Origin: Alloactinosynnema sp. L-07
Lineage (GTDB): Bacteria > Actinomycetota > Actinomycetes > Mycobacteriales > Pseudonocardiaceae
DNA length: 64,000 nt
Assembly: GCF_900070365.1 (NCBI RefSeq)
Contig: NZ_LN850107.1
Span: 2,666,001-2,730,000, forward strand
Reading direction: 5' to 3'
The notes beneath the pieces were generated by a model. It did no database searches and had not been told where the DNA came from. It worked only from the letters and a program-made list of their open reading frames with translations. The stretch's first letter is position 1. Each line of letters starts with the position of its first letter. The translations under genes were made by a program, and so were the position numbers. Shown here piece by piece: positions 24,131 to 33,363 of this stretch.

Positions 24131-27100
24131 GACAGGCTCCTGCCGTCAGCGGGTCGCACGAGGGTGTCCACGACCACCGACCGCGATCGGATCGGGTCGT
24201 TCGCCCAGTCCAGGCCGACCGCGATGGCCTTGCCGGTGCGTCCCGAGCGCATCACGAGCCGGGCCAGCTCGGTGTGGTCGGCGCGGCGGGTCAGGCCCAC
24301 CTCGTCGGCGAGGGCGTCGATCGCGGGCTGGGCGCCGGTGGAGGTCAGGTCGAGCAGCCGGGCCAGCGCGAAGGGGTCTTCCTGGAACACTCCCCCATCG
24401 GTCTCGGTCTGGTCGCCGACCTGGGCGGCGGCGTGGTGCAGGACGCGGCCGTCGAGGTCGCCCGCCGCGTGCAGCACGCGTTTGACCAGTTCAGGGTGGC
24501 CGAGCAGGGACGCCCGAGACAGGTGGGTGAACCGGGTGGCCAGTTCATCGGCGAGTTCCTCGGCCTTGTCCTGGTCGAACGACCGCAGCACCTGGACCGC
24601 GTCGGCCAGCACACCGACACCGCGCTCCGGGTCGCCGAGCAGGTCGCACGACGTCACCGCCCACTCGGCGGCCGTCACCACCCCGAAGCTGTCGTTCAGC
24701 GCGCCGCACACCGCGACGGCCTGGGCGGCCAACTCGGCCTGCGCGAGCCGGTCCCGTGCCTCGACCGCCGACGCGGTGCCGACCTGGATCACGCTCGACG
24801 CGCCGTTGGGGTCGCCGCTCAGCAGCCGCGCCTTGGCCTCGACGGCGTAGAGCCTGCTGCCGGGCAGGCGGGCGGACCGCTCGGCCAGGACCGCGAGCGC
24901 GTCGGCCGGACTGTCCGACGACAGCCAGGACAACGCCCGGCCCAGCGCGTCGGCCTCCCAGTCCTCCTGGTCCCAGTCGGAGCGGTCCTCGTCGGCGGTC
25001 GGGTTCACCCTGCGTTCCAGCCAGGTCCTCGCCCGGCGCGGCAGCAGCTCGCCGAGCGCGGGTTCGAGGGACTGGCGCAGGACCGGGTCCCACAGCTTGT
25101 CGAGTTCGCGCGGGTCCTGCCCCGACACCAGCCGGTGATACAGCTCCTCGGCGCGGTCGCGCGTGCGGTAGTAGTCGATCGCCCGGCGGTGGATCTCGGC
25201 CACGGTCGCCGCGCGCTGCGGCTCGTCGAGCAGGCTGCGCAGCATCAGCCTGCGCACGTCCTGCCGGTGGCTCACCGCGTTGGGCCCCTCGCGGTCGAAC
25301 ATTCCGACCTCGAACAGCAGCTTGTCGAAGATCTCCGACGCCCGATCCGGGTCAAGGCCGCAGGGCTCGGCCAGGACTTTGCGCAGCACATCGACGTCGA
25401 TGCGCCGCACCGCGAGCCCCGGATAGGCGACCTTCACGACCTCGACGTCACGGATGTGGCCGAGGACGCGCGCGTAGAGCATCCCTTGGACCTGCTCCAG
25501 CGCGACGCCGGTCAGGACGTCGGCGCGCGCGGCGATGTCGCCGAACGCCGCGTTCGCCGAGCCGGAGCGGGCCAGCGCGTTGGCGGCCAGCCGCAGGGTC
25601 AGCGGGTTGCCGCCGAACTTGTCCACGATCAGCTCGCGCAGGTAGGCGTCGGCCACTCCGAGTCCTTCGAGCACGGCTTCGGCGGCGCGGTCGTCCAGGT
25701 CGCCCAGCGGCAGGTCGAGGGGGTCGCCGAAGCCGGTCAGCCGGGCTGGTTTGCCGCGCCCGGAGACGATGAGCCGCATGTCGGGCAGCGCGGTGACGAG
25801 CTGGGACAGGAAGTCGTCCAGGTCGCGCAGCGCGCCCGGCCCCTTCGCCTGGACCTGCTCGAACGTGTCGAGGAAGAGGACCAGCGGCGGGGTGTAGCCC
25901 GGTGGGCCGTGCAGGTCGCGCACCCGGAACAGCCGGTCGGACAGCACCCGGATCATCCCGTCGAGGTCCAGGTCCAGGTCGACAGCCAGGATCGTCGACG
26001 CCCGCTCGATGTCGATGCGGCCCGTGAGGTCCTCCAGCGCGGCGAACTCGCGGGCCTCGTCGGTGGTCGCGTACAGCAGGCGCAGCTGCTCGGCGATCTG
26101 GCGCAGCAGCCCGGCGGGGTCGCGCGGGTCGTTGCGGATCCAGTCGAAGTCGAGATAGACGAACGGGGTCGGCCACCGCTGGGCCGCCAGTTCGAGGTCG
26201 AGCAGGATCTTGCCCAGCAGGCTCGTCTTGCCGACGCCGCCCGGCCCGTACAGGCACAGCGCGTTCTTGACGACCATGCCGCGGACGAACCAGTCCACCG
26301 TCTTGAGTTCGGACTCGCGGCCCTGGAAGTGGGGGCCGACCAGCGCGGCGAGCGGGTCGAGCAGATCGCGGCGGGTCAGGGTCGCTTCCAGCAGCGCGCG
26401 GACGTCGGGATCGACGATGTCGGTCTCGACCAGCCACCCCATGACGACGGAGTACTCCTCCAGGTCCTTGCTCCGCATCTCATTGGGTGCCAGGGGATCG
26501 CCCGCGACGAGCGTCCGCAGTTTGTCCCTTTTGGAATCCTCGATGTGTGGATTGGCGTCCAGCGCGACGGCGAGTGAGTCGGTGCGCCACAAGTGGTTCA
26601 GGCACCGGACGCGCACCGGCTCGTCGAGGAGCCACCGACCGTCGAGGTTCGGGTGGACGAACCCGCTGAGCGTGGTGATCGCCGACGACGCCACGGGCTC
26701 CAACGGCCGCAGTTCGCTCGGCGGGAACGCGCCGAACACCGCGGCGGCGGTGGTCCACGGCCGGTGGGTGTCATCGAGCGGGTCGGGCGGCGCAGTGGGC
26801 GTGATGTCGTCCAGAGCGCGGCTCAGGGACGCGGCGAACTCGGCGAACTCGGCGGGCACCGGCTCCGGAACGTCGGTGTCGGGGACGGTGAACGACTCGT
26901 CCCGGTAGAACCGCGCGACCTGCTCGATGTCCGCCGTCCGCTCCGGATTGCGCCTGACCAGCGCCAAGAACAACCGGTCGCTCGCCAGGCCCGCGCGGTC
27001 GAGATCCCTGGCGAGATTGCGCAGCGACGACCGGCGCGATCCGCCCTTCTCATGCGGGCGGGCCGACAACGGCAGCTTCTCCACGACCAGGAACCGCTCC

Positions 27101-27165
27101 AATTCCTGTGGGTCGGTGAACAGCACCGACAGCAGCTCGGCGAGCCGCTCGCCGTCGTCCATCAT
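24127..27165 (-). CDS. STAND NTPase with helical N-terminus
   Basis: A 1012-residue protein. The longer frame is antisense noise; the start is the first of two ATGs at 27165, overlapping the upstream stop (ATGA). Residues 1-90 form a small helical domain (LLSVLFTDPQELERFL) like an adaptor or effector-associated domain. Residues 130-280 are of unknown type. The NTPase core has Walker A GPGGVGKTS (307-315), Walker B LVLFLDTFEQ (428-437), an RLIVSGRG sensor strand (about 464) and GGNPLTLRLA (518-527), the pattern of STAND/NACHT-like switches. The C-terminal 450 residues are helical and repeat-like (TPR-like), probably the sensing or oligomerisation part. It sits between a degenerate STAND-like protein and a protease gene, all overlapping, so it is probably the switch of the system. 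Confidence 0.85.
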   Translation of the reverse strand: MMDDGERLAELLSVLFTDPQELERFLVVEKLPLSARPHEKGGSRRSSLRNLARDLDRAGLASDRLFLALVRRNPERTADIEQVARFYRDESFTVPDTDVPEPVPAEFAEFAASLSRALDDITPTAPPDPLDDTHRPWTTAAAVFGAFPPSELRPLEPVASSAITTLSGFVHPNLDGRWLLDEPVRVRCLNHLWRTDSLAVALDANPHIEDSKRDKLRTLVAGDPLAPNEMRSKDLEEYSVVMGWLVETDIVDPDVRALLEATLTRRDLLDPLAALVGPHFQGRESELKTVDWFVRGMVVKNALCLYGPGGVGKTSLLGKILLDLELAAQRWPTPFVYLDFDWIRNDPRDPAGLLRQIAEQLRLLYATTDEAREFAALEDLTGRIDIERASTILAVDLDLDLDGMIRVLSDRLFRVRDLHGPPGYTPPLVLFLDTFEQVQAKGPGALRDLDDFLSQLVTALPDMRLIVSGRGKPARLTGFGDPLDLPLGDLDDRAAEAVLEGLGVADAYLRELIVDKFGGNPLTLRLAANALARSGSANAAFGDIAARADVLTGVALEQVQGMLYARVLGHIRDVEVVKVAYPGLAVRRIDVDVLRKVLAEPCGLDPDRASEIFDKLLFEVGMFDREGPNAVSHRQDVRRLMLRSLLDEPQRAATVAEIHRRAIDYYRTRDRAEELYHRLVSGQDPRELDKLWDPVLRQSLEPALGELLPRRARTWLERRVNPTADEDRSDWDQEDWEADALGRALSWLSSDSPADALAVLAERSARLPGSRLYAVEAKARLLSGDPNGASSVIQVGTASAVEARDRLAQAELAAQAVAVCGALNDSFGVVTAAEWAVTSCDLLGDPERGVGVLADAVQVLRSFDQDKAEELADELATRFTHLSRASLLGHPELVKRVLHAAGDLDGRVLHHAAAQVGDQTETDGGVFQEDPFALARLLDLTSTGAQPAIDALADEVGLTRRADHTELARLVMRSGRTGKAIAVGLDWANDPIRSRSVVVDTLVRPADGRSLS

Positions 27166-28220
27166 TTCGCTTCCAACAGTTCGTGCCGCGCCACGACGCA
27201 GCGTTCGGCGATGACCGCCAGCCGCATCGCGGGCGCCGGGGCGGCCCGGTCGACCTTCTCCATCACGATGCTCGCGGCCAAGGCGTAGAGCCGCGCGTCC
27301 TTGCCGGGCACGGCGGCGGCCAGCCAGCCCGCGATCTCCTGGGCCCCGATGTCGGGCAGGGTGAACCGGGCGTCGATCTCGGGCTTGTTCGGCAGCTCCA
27401 CCGCGGTGAAGTCGGCCAGCACCGTCACTTTGAGCTTCTTCGCCAGGTCCGGGTCCGTCCGGACCAGGCGCATGAGTTCGTCCAGGAATGTCCACACCCC
27501 GTCGTCGAGGTTGGGCCGGACCACGTTGGCCACGAACCAGACCCGGTTCGTGCCCAGCAGCGCCTTGCGGGCCAGTTCGGCGGCGATGTCGACCGACCGC
27601 CGGTCCGGGACCCGGCTCACCGGGTTCGTCGGCTCGCCGGGGATGCCCAGCCGCCGCCACAGCTTGCGCGCCAGGTGCGGCACGACCTGGTCGGTGTCCA
27701 GGCGAAGCAGGTGCTCGACCATCGGTTGGAACTTCCCGGCGCGGGTCGCGCGGTACTCGATGTAGTGGCTCATCGTAAGCTTGCCGTGGCCTGCGGGCGC
27801 CTCGACGGTGACCGCGGGGAATCCGCCGCCCTCCGCCATCTCACACAGCGCGGCGCGCAGCCGGTCCCGGTTGGCGAAGGGCGACTCCATCGACTCCGGG
27901 GGCATCCACACCGGGTCGATGTCGCCGCCCTCCCACTCGATCTCGCCATGGGTGACCCGGTGGACGATCTTGTGGACGTCTCCCAACTCGCCCACCGGGT
28001 CGACGGTCATCAGGACGTGCGCGAACATCTCCACGGTCGGTCTCCGCAAGGCCTCGCGAAGCAGACCCTCCGCGTACTGGAAGGCATTGGGCTGGTCCGG
28101 CGTGGCGCGGACGAGGTCGGGTCCGAAAAGGACCACCACGGCGTCGTAGTCCTTGTTCGCGCCGATGAACCTGGCGACCATACCCGCCAACTCCAGGCGC
28201 TGCCCTTTGGTCAGGAGCAT
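27162..28220 (-). CDS. P-loop-degenerate STAND-like protein
   Basis: A 352-residue protein starting at ATG 28220, which follows GAGGGG; the longer frame lacks a ribosome site. Residues 1-70 (LTKGQRLELAGMVARFIG) may be a small adaptor domain. The rest has the arrangement of a P-loop NTPase, but the loop reads EAPAGHGKLTM: the residue after GK is Leu instead of Ser/Thr. The expected acidic Walker B strand is VWFVANVVRP, without Asp. It thus resembles the inactive STAND (iSTAND) proteins predicted in bacterial conflict systems, as recalled from comparative work; I cannot verify this. It starts 13 nt below the metalloprotease stop and overlaps the STAND gene. Confidence 0.7.
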   Translation of the reverse strand: MLLTKGQRLELAGMVARFIGANKDYDAVVVLFGPDLVRATPDQPNAFQYAEGLLREALRRPTVEMFAHVLMTVDPVGELGDVHKIVHRVTHGEIEWEGGDIDPVWMPPESMESPFANRDRLRAALCEMAEGGGFPAVTVEAPAGHGKLTMSHYIEYRATRAGKFQPMVEHLLRLDTDQVVPHLARKLWRRLGIPGEPTNPVSRVPDRRSVDIAAELARKALLGTNRVWFVANVVRPNLDDGVWTFLDELMRLVRTDPDLAKKLKVTVLADFTAVELPNKPEIDARFTLPDIGAQEIAGWLAAAVPGKDARLYALAASIVMEKVDRAAPAPAMRLAVIAERCVVARHELLEAK

Positions 28221-28233
28221 TCGGCCCCTCCCG

Positions 28234-29256
28234 CTACGCGTTGACCAGACCGTTGAGCAGCTCGACCACGCGTGCCTCGAACGGCGAGCGTTCGATGCCC
28301 GCCTCGTCGCCCATCTTGTCCAGCGCCGCACCCGCCCTGGTCTTGATGTCGGACATGCCCTCCTCGGTGTGCGGATAGATCAGCCGCAGGCCCCGCTTGT
28401 CGCCATCGGAGAGGTCCTCGCCGTTGCCGGTCGGCCCGCACGGGCTCGGCGACGTCTTGTAGAAGAACGCCTGGAACTGGTACAGCATCACCGAATCGGT
28501 GTCGAACGGCCCGGCGATCACGTCCGGCGACTCGACGGTGCGCAGGTTGTGGTCGACCTTGCCCCGCGACCACCGGTTCGGCGGCCCCGCCAGGTAGGTG
28601 TAGATCCCGGGTCGGCGGCCCGCCGGATCGGGGACGAACACCCCGCGCGCGTCCGTGGTCGGGACGTAGCCAGGGTCGTCCTCCCAGCGGAACTCGTCCT
28701 TACACGGCCCGCGCATGTTCTGGTGGGAGTGGTGGAAGGCGAGGGCGTGCATGAACTCGTGGCGCGCGGTGCCCTTCCACCGAGCGGGCCGCTGGGTGGC
28801 GAAACCGCCGAGGTTGAGGCTGCGCTGCCCGGGTCCGCCACCGATGCCGTTGGCCGGGTCGCTGATGTTCGGGTCGTTGCTGTCGGTGCCGACCAGCGAC
28901 CAGAACCCGCCCTTGTCGAAGCTGACCTGGATGTCGGCGACCCGCGCGGTGTCGGTCGTCTTCCACCGCCGGAACTTGCCGTTGACCAGCCCGAAGTCCA
29001 GTTCGAGGTGGCACGCGTCGGTGATCTGCTTGGTCGCGTCGACGATGTCCTGGTGCAAGGCGGTGTCCCCGTCGAGGAACGCGACCTTCACCGCTGATCC
29101 TGGCCGCCAGCGGGCCAGGTCGGAGATCAGGAACTCCAGCCCGCCGCCCTGCTCGGCGACTCGCTTGCGCCAGGCGTCGCGGACCTCCATGGCCGCGACC
29201 ACCGCATCCGGCAGTGACTCCAGCATCGGGTCGAGCACCGGTTCCGCTCCGTCCAC
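28234..29256 (-). CDS. Metzincin-like zinc metalloprotease
   Basis: A 340-residue protein, first gene of the four-gene cluster. It carries the long zinc-binding consensus HEFMHALAFHH: His166, Glu167, His170 and His176, with Ala instead of the usual Gly at position 173. A Met-turn follows (DSVMLYQF, Met257). This identifies a metzincin-type fold such as matrixin/M12-like. No signal peptide or membrane segment is visible, which is unusual for the fold and suits intracellular action. An N-terminal 50 residues and a C-terminal helical tail (SPFEARVVELL) are of unknown role and might dock partners. I infer a second proteolytic effector. A promoter probably lies in 29257-29391, between it and the divergent methyltransferase. 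Confidence 0.82.
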   Translation of the reverse strand: MDGAEPVLDPMLESLPDAVVAAMEVRDAWRKRVAEQGGGLEFLISDLARWRPGSAVKVAFLDGDTALHQDIVDATKQITDACHLELDFGLVNGKFRRWKTTDTARVADIQVSFDKGGFWSLVGTDSNDPNISDPANGIGGGPGQRSLNLGGFATQRPARWKGTARHEFMHALAFHHSHQNMRGPCKDEFRWEDDPGYVPTTDARGVFVPDPAGRRPGIYTYLAGPPNRWSRGKVDHNLRTVESPDVIAGPFDTDSVMLYQFQAFFYKTSPSPCGPTGNGEDLSDGDKRGLRLIYPHTEEGMSDIKTRAGAALDKMGDEAGIERSPFEARVVELLNGLVNA

Positions 29257-29391
29257 AGCCGCCTCCGAGATTTTGAGCCCCAGAACGCTTCGTATTAGTA
29301 CGTGTCGCTGCGGCGGGGCACCCGGTTAGCCTCATCCGATGATGCCGAACGGGTGAATCGCCGCTGGGTAGCCGCCGGTTACTCTCCGAGT

Positions 29392-29934
29392 ATGACTGTT
29401 TGGGACGGCGACGCCTACCAGCGCAAGTTCGACCAGCTCGCGGCCGAGGGCACCGACGTGCACGGCGAGGCCACCTTCGTCCGCGCCTACTCCCCCACCA
29501 CCGTGCTCGACGCGGGCTGCGGAACCGGCCGCGTGGGCGTCGAACTAGCCCGCCACGGCATCGAAGTCGTGGGCGCCGACATCGACTCCTCCATGCTGAC
29601 CACCGCCCGCGACCGCGCCCCGCGCGTCACCTGGGTCGAGTCCGACCTCACCGAACTGGACCTTGGCCGGGTGTTCGACGTCGTGGTCATGGCGGGCAAC
29701 GTCCCGCTGTTCACCCCTCCCGGCACCCAGGCCGCCCTGGTCGCGGGCGTGGCCCGACACTTGGCACCTGGCGGCCTGCTCATCGCGGGCTTCAGCCTCG
29801 ACCGCGGCTACACCGCCGCCGACTACGACGAGCACGCCGCGGCCGCGGGCCTGCGTCTGGTCGAGCGCTACGCGACCTGGGACCGCGAGCCGTTCACCGA
29901 CGGCGACTACGCGGTCTCAGTCCACGCTATTTGA
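29392..29934 (+). CDS. Class I SAM-dependent methyltransferase
   Basis: A 180-residue Rossmann-fold methyltransferase. Motif I is VLDAGCGTGRVGVELA (about residues 38-53), the acidic ribose-binding residue is in EVVGADIDSSML, and later motifs are VESDLTEL and FDVVVMAGNVP. ATG 29392 was chosen because earlier codons in frame have no ribosome site. Acceptor substrate is unknown. It is divergent from the protease cluster, and its stop overlaps the end of the convergent sugar-permease gene by 8 nt. Confidence 0.82.
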   Translation: MTVWDGDAYQRKFDQLAAEGTDVHGEATFVRAYSPTTVLDAGCGTGRVGVELARHGIEVVGADIDSSMLTTARDRAPRVTWVESDLTELDLGRVFDVVVMAGNVPLFTPPGTQAALVAGVARHLAPGGLLIAGFSLDRGYTAADYDEHAAAAGLRLVERYATWDREPFTDGDYAVSVHAI

Positions 29935-30793
29935 CGCCACCGGCGGTCAGCCCGGCGACGATCCGGCGCTGGAACAGCAGCACCAGGATGACCAGTGGGA
30001 TGGTCACGATGACGCCCGCCGCCATCTGGGTGCCGAAGGGTGCGTCGAATTGGGTGGTGCCGGTGAACTGGCTGGTGATGACGGGAGCGGTCTTGAGTTC
30101 CTTCTTGTTGACCACCGACAGCGCGATGATGAATTCGTTCCAGGCGGCGATGAAGGTGATGATCGCGGTGGTGAACACACCCGGCGCGGCGAGCGGGAGG
30201 ATCACCTTTCGGAATGCCTGTGCCGGGGAGCAGCCGTCGATCTGCGCGGCTTCCTCCAGCTCGATCGGCATCTGGCGGAAGAACGCGGTCAGATTCCACA
30301 CCGCCAGCGGCAGGGCGAAGCTCATGCTGGGCACGATCATCGCCTGGTAGGTGTTGATCCAGCCGATGCCGCTGAACAGTTCCAGCAGTGGGATGAGCAG
30401 TGAGATGCCGGGGAACATGCTGGTGGTGATGATGACGGCGAGGACGAGGTTCTTGAACTTGAAGTCCAAGCGGGCCAAGGCATACGCGGTCAGGGTGCCG
30501 ATCAGCAGCACGAGGACGGTGGTGACGCCGGCGACGAGGAAGCTGTTGCCCAGGGCGCGGAGGAAGCCGTTGTTCGCCGAGAACGCGGCCTCATAGGAGT
30601 CGGTCGACGCGGGCGATGGGAGGGCCGAGGAGTCGAAGATGTCGTTGGTGCGGCGCAGGCTGGACACCAGCATCCAGTAGAACGGCGCCAGGCAGTAGAT
30701 CACGATCGCGGCGATGCCCACGTAGGGCAGCCACGCCCAGCCGCTGCGCTTGGGCTTGGCCAGGGCGGGCCGGGTCACGGTCGCGGCGGTCAT
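29927..30793 (-). CDS. Carbohydrate ABC permease (MalG-like)
   Basis: A 288-residue permease of the CUT1 sugar importer family with six predicted helices. The EAA loop reads EEAAQIDGCSPAQAFRKVIL and is in the expected place before the fifth helix. ATG 30793 overlaps the stop of the upstream permease (ATGA), which decides the start against the long frame. It is the third gene of the binding protein-permease-permease operon (31831, 30790, 29927). The sugar is not identifiable from sequence alone. Confidence 0.9.
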   Translation of the reverse strand: MTAATVTRPALAKPKRSGWAWLPYVGIAAIVIYCLAPFYWMLVSSLRRTNDIFDSSALPSPASTDSYEAAFSANNGFLRALGNSFLVAGVTTVLVLLIGTLTAYALARLDFKFKNLVLAVIITTSMFPGISLLIPLLELFSGIGWINTYQAMIVPSMSFALPLAVWNLTAFFRQMPIELEEAAQIDGCSPAQAFRKVILPLAAPGVFTTAIITFIAAWNEFIIALSVVNKKELKTAPVITSQFTGTTQFDAPFGTQMAAGVIVTIPLVILVLLFQRRIVAGLTAGGVK

Positions 30794-31761
30794 CGGTTCC
30801 TCCCGGTGCGCGCGCCGACGACATCGGCGCCGAGCAGCTTGACGAACACGAAGGCGACGGCGGCGACGTAGACGAACAGGAACACCGCGTACGCCGAGGC
30901 CGGGCCGTACTTGGTGAACTTCACCGCCTCTTCGAAGGCCAGGATCGTGACTGTGTCGGTGGAGTTCTTCCCTGGCCCGATCAAGGTGTAGGGCAGGTCG
31001 AACATGCGCAGGGTGTCGAGGATGCGGAACAGCACCGCGACCATCAGCGTCGGCTTGACCAGCGGCAGCGTGACCGACCAGAAGGTCCGCCACGGCGACG
31101 CGCCGTCGAGCTTGGCGGCCTCGTAGACCTCGTTGGAGATCACCTGCAGGCCCGCGAGCACGAGCAGCCCGATGAACGGCGCGGTCTTCCAGGTGTCGGC
31201 GATGACGACCGCGAGCCAGGCCTGCGGTCCGTCGGTGGTCCACAGGACCGCTTCGCCGGGCAGCAGGTCGTTGGCCACACCGTCGGCCTGGAAGATCCAG
31301 CGCCATAGGATGCCCGCGATCGCCGTCGGGACCGCCCACGGCACCAGGATCGACGCGCGGACGAGCGCGCGGCCCTTGAACGCCTTGTGCATCACCAGGG
31401 CCATCAGCACGCCGAGGATGATCTCCAGGCCGACCGCGGCGATGGTGAAGCTCGTGGTGTTCCACAGCGCGTTGAGGAAGCGGGCGCCGGTGTCGCCGCG
31501 GAACATGTCGGCGAAGTTGTCGATGCCGACGAACTTGTAGCCGGTCTCCAGGATGCCGGTCTCGGGGTCGATGCCCTCGTTGCGCTGGTAGAACGCCAGC
31601 CGGACCGCGGCGATGATCGGGTAGGCCACGACGAGGCCGAGCACGATCAGCGTCGGCGACACCAGCAGCCCGGCGAGTTTCCCGACGCCCTCTTTTCGGC
31701 TGGTGCGCGGCGGTTTGACCCGCCCAGGCGCCTCCGGCGCCCCAACCGCAGTCGACGACAT
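30790..31761 (-). CDS. Carbohydrate ABC permease (MalF-like)
   Basis: A 323-residue CUT1-type permease. ATG 31761 follows GAGGAGG, so the longer frame is rejected. Six helices are predicted, with an EAA loop (NEVYEAAKLDGASPWRTFWS) toward the C-terminal third. It pairs with the MalG-like permease, which overlaps it by 4 nt, and lies 70 nt below the binding-protein gene. Substrate class is oligosaccharide or similar by family; the exact sugar is unknown. Confidence 0.9.
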   Translation of the reverse strand: MSSTAVGAPEAPGRVKPPRTSRKEGVGKLAGLLVSPTLIVLGLVVAYPIIAAVRLAFYQRNEGIDPETGILETGYKFVGIDNFADMFRGDTGARFLNALWNTTSFTIAAVGLEIILGVLMALVMHKAFKGRALVRASILVPWAVPTAIAGILWRWIFQADGVANDLLPGEAVLWTTDGPQAWLAVVIADTWKTAPFIGLLVLAGLQVISNEVYEAAKLDGASPWRTFWSVTLPLVKPTLMVAVLFRILDTLRMFDLPYTLIGPGKNSTDTVTILAFEEAVKFTKYGPASAYAVFLFVYVAAVAFVFVKLLGADVVGARTGRNR

Positions 31762-31830
31762 CGAACCCCTCCTCCTCAACGGCACCGAAGGAAGTGCGGG
31801 GACCGGTGAACCGGCCCCCGCGTGCCCGCC

Positions 31831-33117
31831 CTACTTGGTCAGTTGCTCCAGCTTTGTTTGCAGTGACGCGAGCGCGTCGGCGCTGGTGGTCTCGCCGCTC
31901 ATCGCCGAGTAAGCCGCCTCCTGGATCGCCGAGGAGACTTCCTGGTACTTGACGACCGCCGGACGCTTCTTCGCCTTCTCGATCGACTTCTTCAGCTCCG
32001 TCAGGTACGGGAACTTCGCCACCAGCGCCGGGTCGTCGTAAATCGACGCCCAGGTCGGAGCCTGGCTGGTCTTCTCCAGGTTCTCCCGCTGCTGCTTCTC
32101 GTCCACCATGTACTTGATGAACTCGACCGCGGTCTTCTTGTTCTTCGCGAACGAGCTGACGGCGAAGTTGTGCCCGCCCAGGGTCGAGGAGCCCGGCCCG
32201 TCCATGCCCGGCAGCGGCGCCACGGCGAACTTGCCCGCGACCTGCGACGAGCCGTCGGTGGCGTTGGCCTTGGCGTACTGGTAGGGCCACTGGCGGTGGA
32301 ACACCAGCTCACCGGCCTGGAAGGCGCGGCGCCCTTCCTCTTCCTTGAACGTGCGCGCCTTGGCCGCGATCCGGCCGTCCTTGACGCCGTTGACCAGGAA
32401 GTCCAGGCCCGCCTTGGCCTTGGCGGTGTTGACGTTGGCCTTGCCGTCGTCGCCGACGACGTCACCACCCGCGGAGTTGACCGCCTCACTGAAGTTGACT
32501 GTGAGGCCTTCGTACTTCTCGAACTGACCGGCGTAGCACGAGATCGCGGGGTTCGCCGCGACCACCTTGTCGCACGCCGCGTACATCTCGGCCCACGTCG
32601 TCGGCGGCTTGGCGCCCACCGCGTCGAGCAGGTCCTTGCGGTAGTACAGCAGGCCGCCGTCACTGGTCGTCGGGACCGCGTAGAGCTTCTTGAAGTACTT
32701 GCCAGTCTCCACGGTCGCGGGCAGGAGCTTGTCCAGCGGGAAGTCCTTCTCCGGCAGTTCCACGATCCACTGGTTCGCCGCGAACTCCGCGGTCCAGATG
32801 ACGTCGAGGTTGAGCACGGTGTACGCGTCGGACTTCGTCGTCGCGTTCTGCACCATCTGCTGCCGCTGCGCGTCGGCGTCCTCCGGCAGCTCGATGACGG
32901 TGACCTTCTCGTTCGGGTGCGCGGAGTTCCACCCGTCGACCTGGTTCTGCAGGTTCCCCGACGTGTCCTTGCCCGTCACCAGGGTGATCGCACCGGTTCC
33001 TTCCAGTGCGGCGGGCGTCCCGGCACCGGAACCGCTACCGCCCGAGTCCTCAGTACCGCACGCGCTCAAGACCAGCACAATCGCGGCGGCCAGAGCGGCA
33101 TTACCTCGCGCAAACAC
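31831..33117 (-). CDS. Sugar-binding lipoprotein of ABC importer
   Basis: A 428-residue extracellular solute-binding protein (family 1). GTG 33117 was chosen since GGAGGG precedes it and it leads directly to a lipoprotein signal peptide with lipobox LSAC (Cys about residue 19). The mature protein has the family look: ITLVTGKDTSGNLQNQVDGW, LNLDVIWTAEFAANQWIVEL, FHRQWPYQY and GGHNFAVSS. It delivers a sugar to the two permeases below it on the same strand. The inverted repeat 33148-33171 lies 30 nt above the start and may control the operon. Confidence 0.88.
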   Translation of the reverse strand: MFARGNAALAAAIVLVLSACGTEDSGGSGSGAGTPAALEGTGAITLVTGKDTSGNLQNQVDGWNSAHPNEKVTVIELPEDADAQRQQMVQNATTKSDAYTVLNLDVIWTAEFAANQWIVELPEKDFPLDKLLPATVETGKYFKKLYAVPTTSDGGLLYYRKDLLDAVGAKPPTTWAEMYAACDKVVAANPAISCYAGQFEKYEGLTVNFSEAVNSAGGDVVGDDGKANVNTAKAKAGLDFLVNGVKDGRIAAKARTFKEEEGRRAFQAGELVFHRQWPYQYAKANATDGSSQVAGKFAVAPLPGMDGPGSSTLGGHNFAVSSFAKNKKTAVEFIKYMVDEKQQRENLEKTSQAPTWASIYDDPALVAKFPYLTELKKSIEKAKKRPAVVKYQEVSSAIQEAAYSAMSGETTSADALASLQTKLEQLTK

Positions 33118-33147
33118 GACACCCTCCAGTGGATCGTCAGACGCTCC

Positions 33148-33171
33148 CCGAACGCTCGGCACAGCGTTCGG
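33148..33171. promoter_or_regulatory. Dyad upstream of sugar importer operon
   Basis: CCGAACGCT and AGCGTTCGG form a perfect 9-bp inverted repeat with a 6-nt spacer, 30 nt above the GTG of the binding protein and about 190 nt from the divergent ATPase gene. Size and shape fit an operator of a LacI- or DeoR-type sugar repressor. None lies nearby, so the regulator is unknown. Confidence 0.5.
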
Positions 33172-33363
33172 CTTGTGGTGTTACAGGGACTGTTCTCGCA
33201 AGTCGCCGGTAAGGGAATGATCAACCAATCCTCGTTATCGTTTCGAGACCCCGCTAGGGGCACGTCGCCGCGCCCCCTAGCCCGCCCACACTGGTGCGAC
33301 CCGCGAGGATGGGGCATCCTGGGACGCTAAAGTCGCGAAACACGCACGACGGAGGGCACGACG

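Noticed and set aside
28716..29329. Plus-strand frames opposite the metalloprotease gene
   Set aside because: They are antisense to the HExxH gene and lack any recognisable motif.
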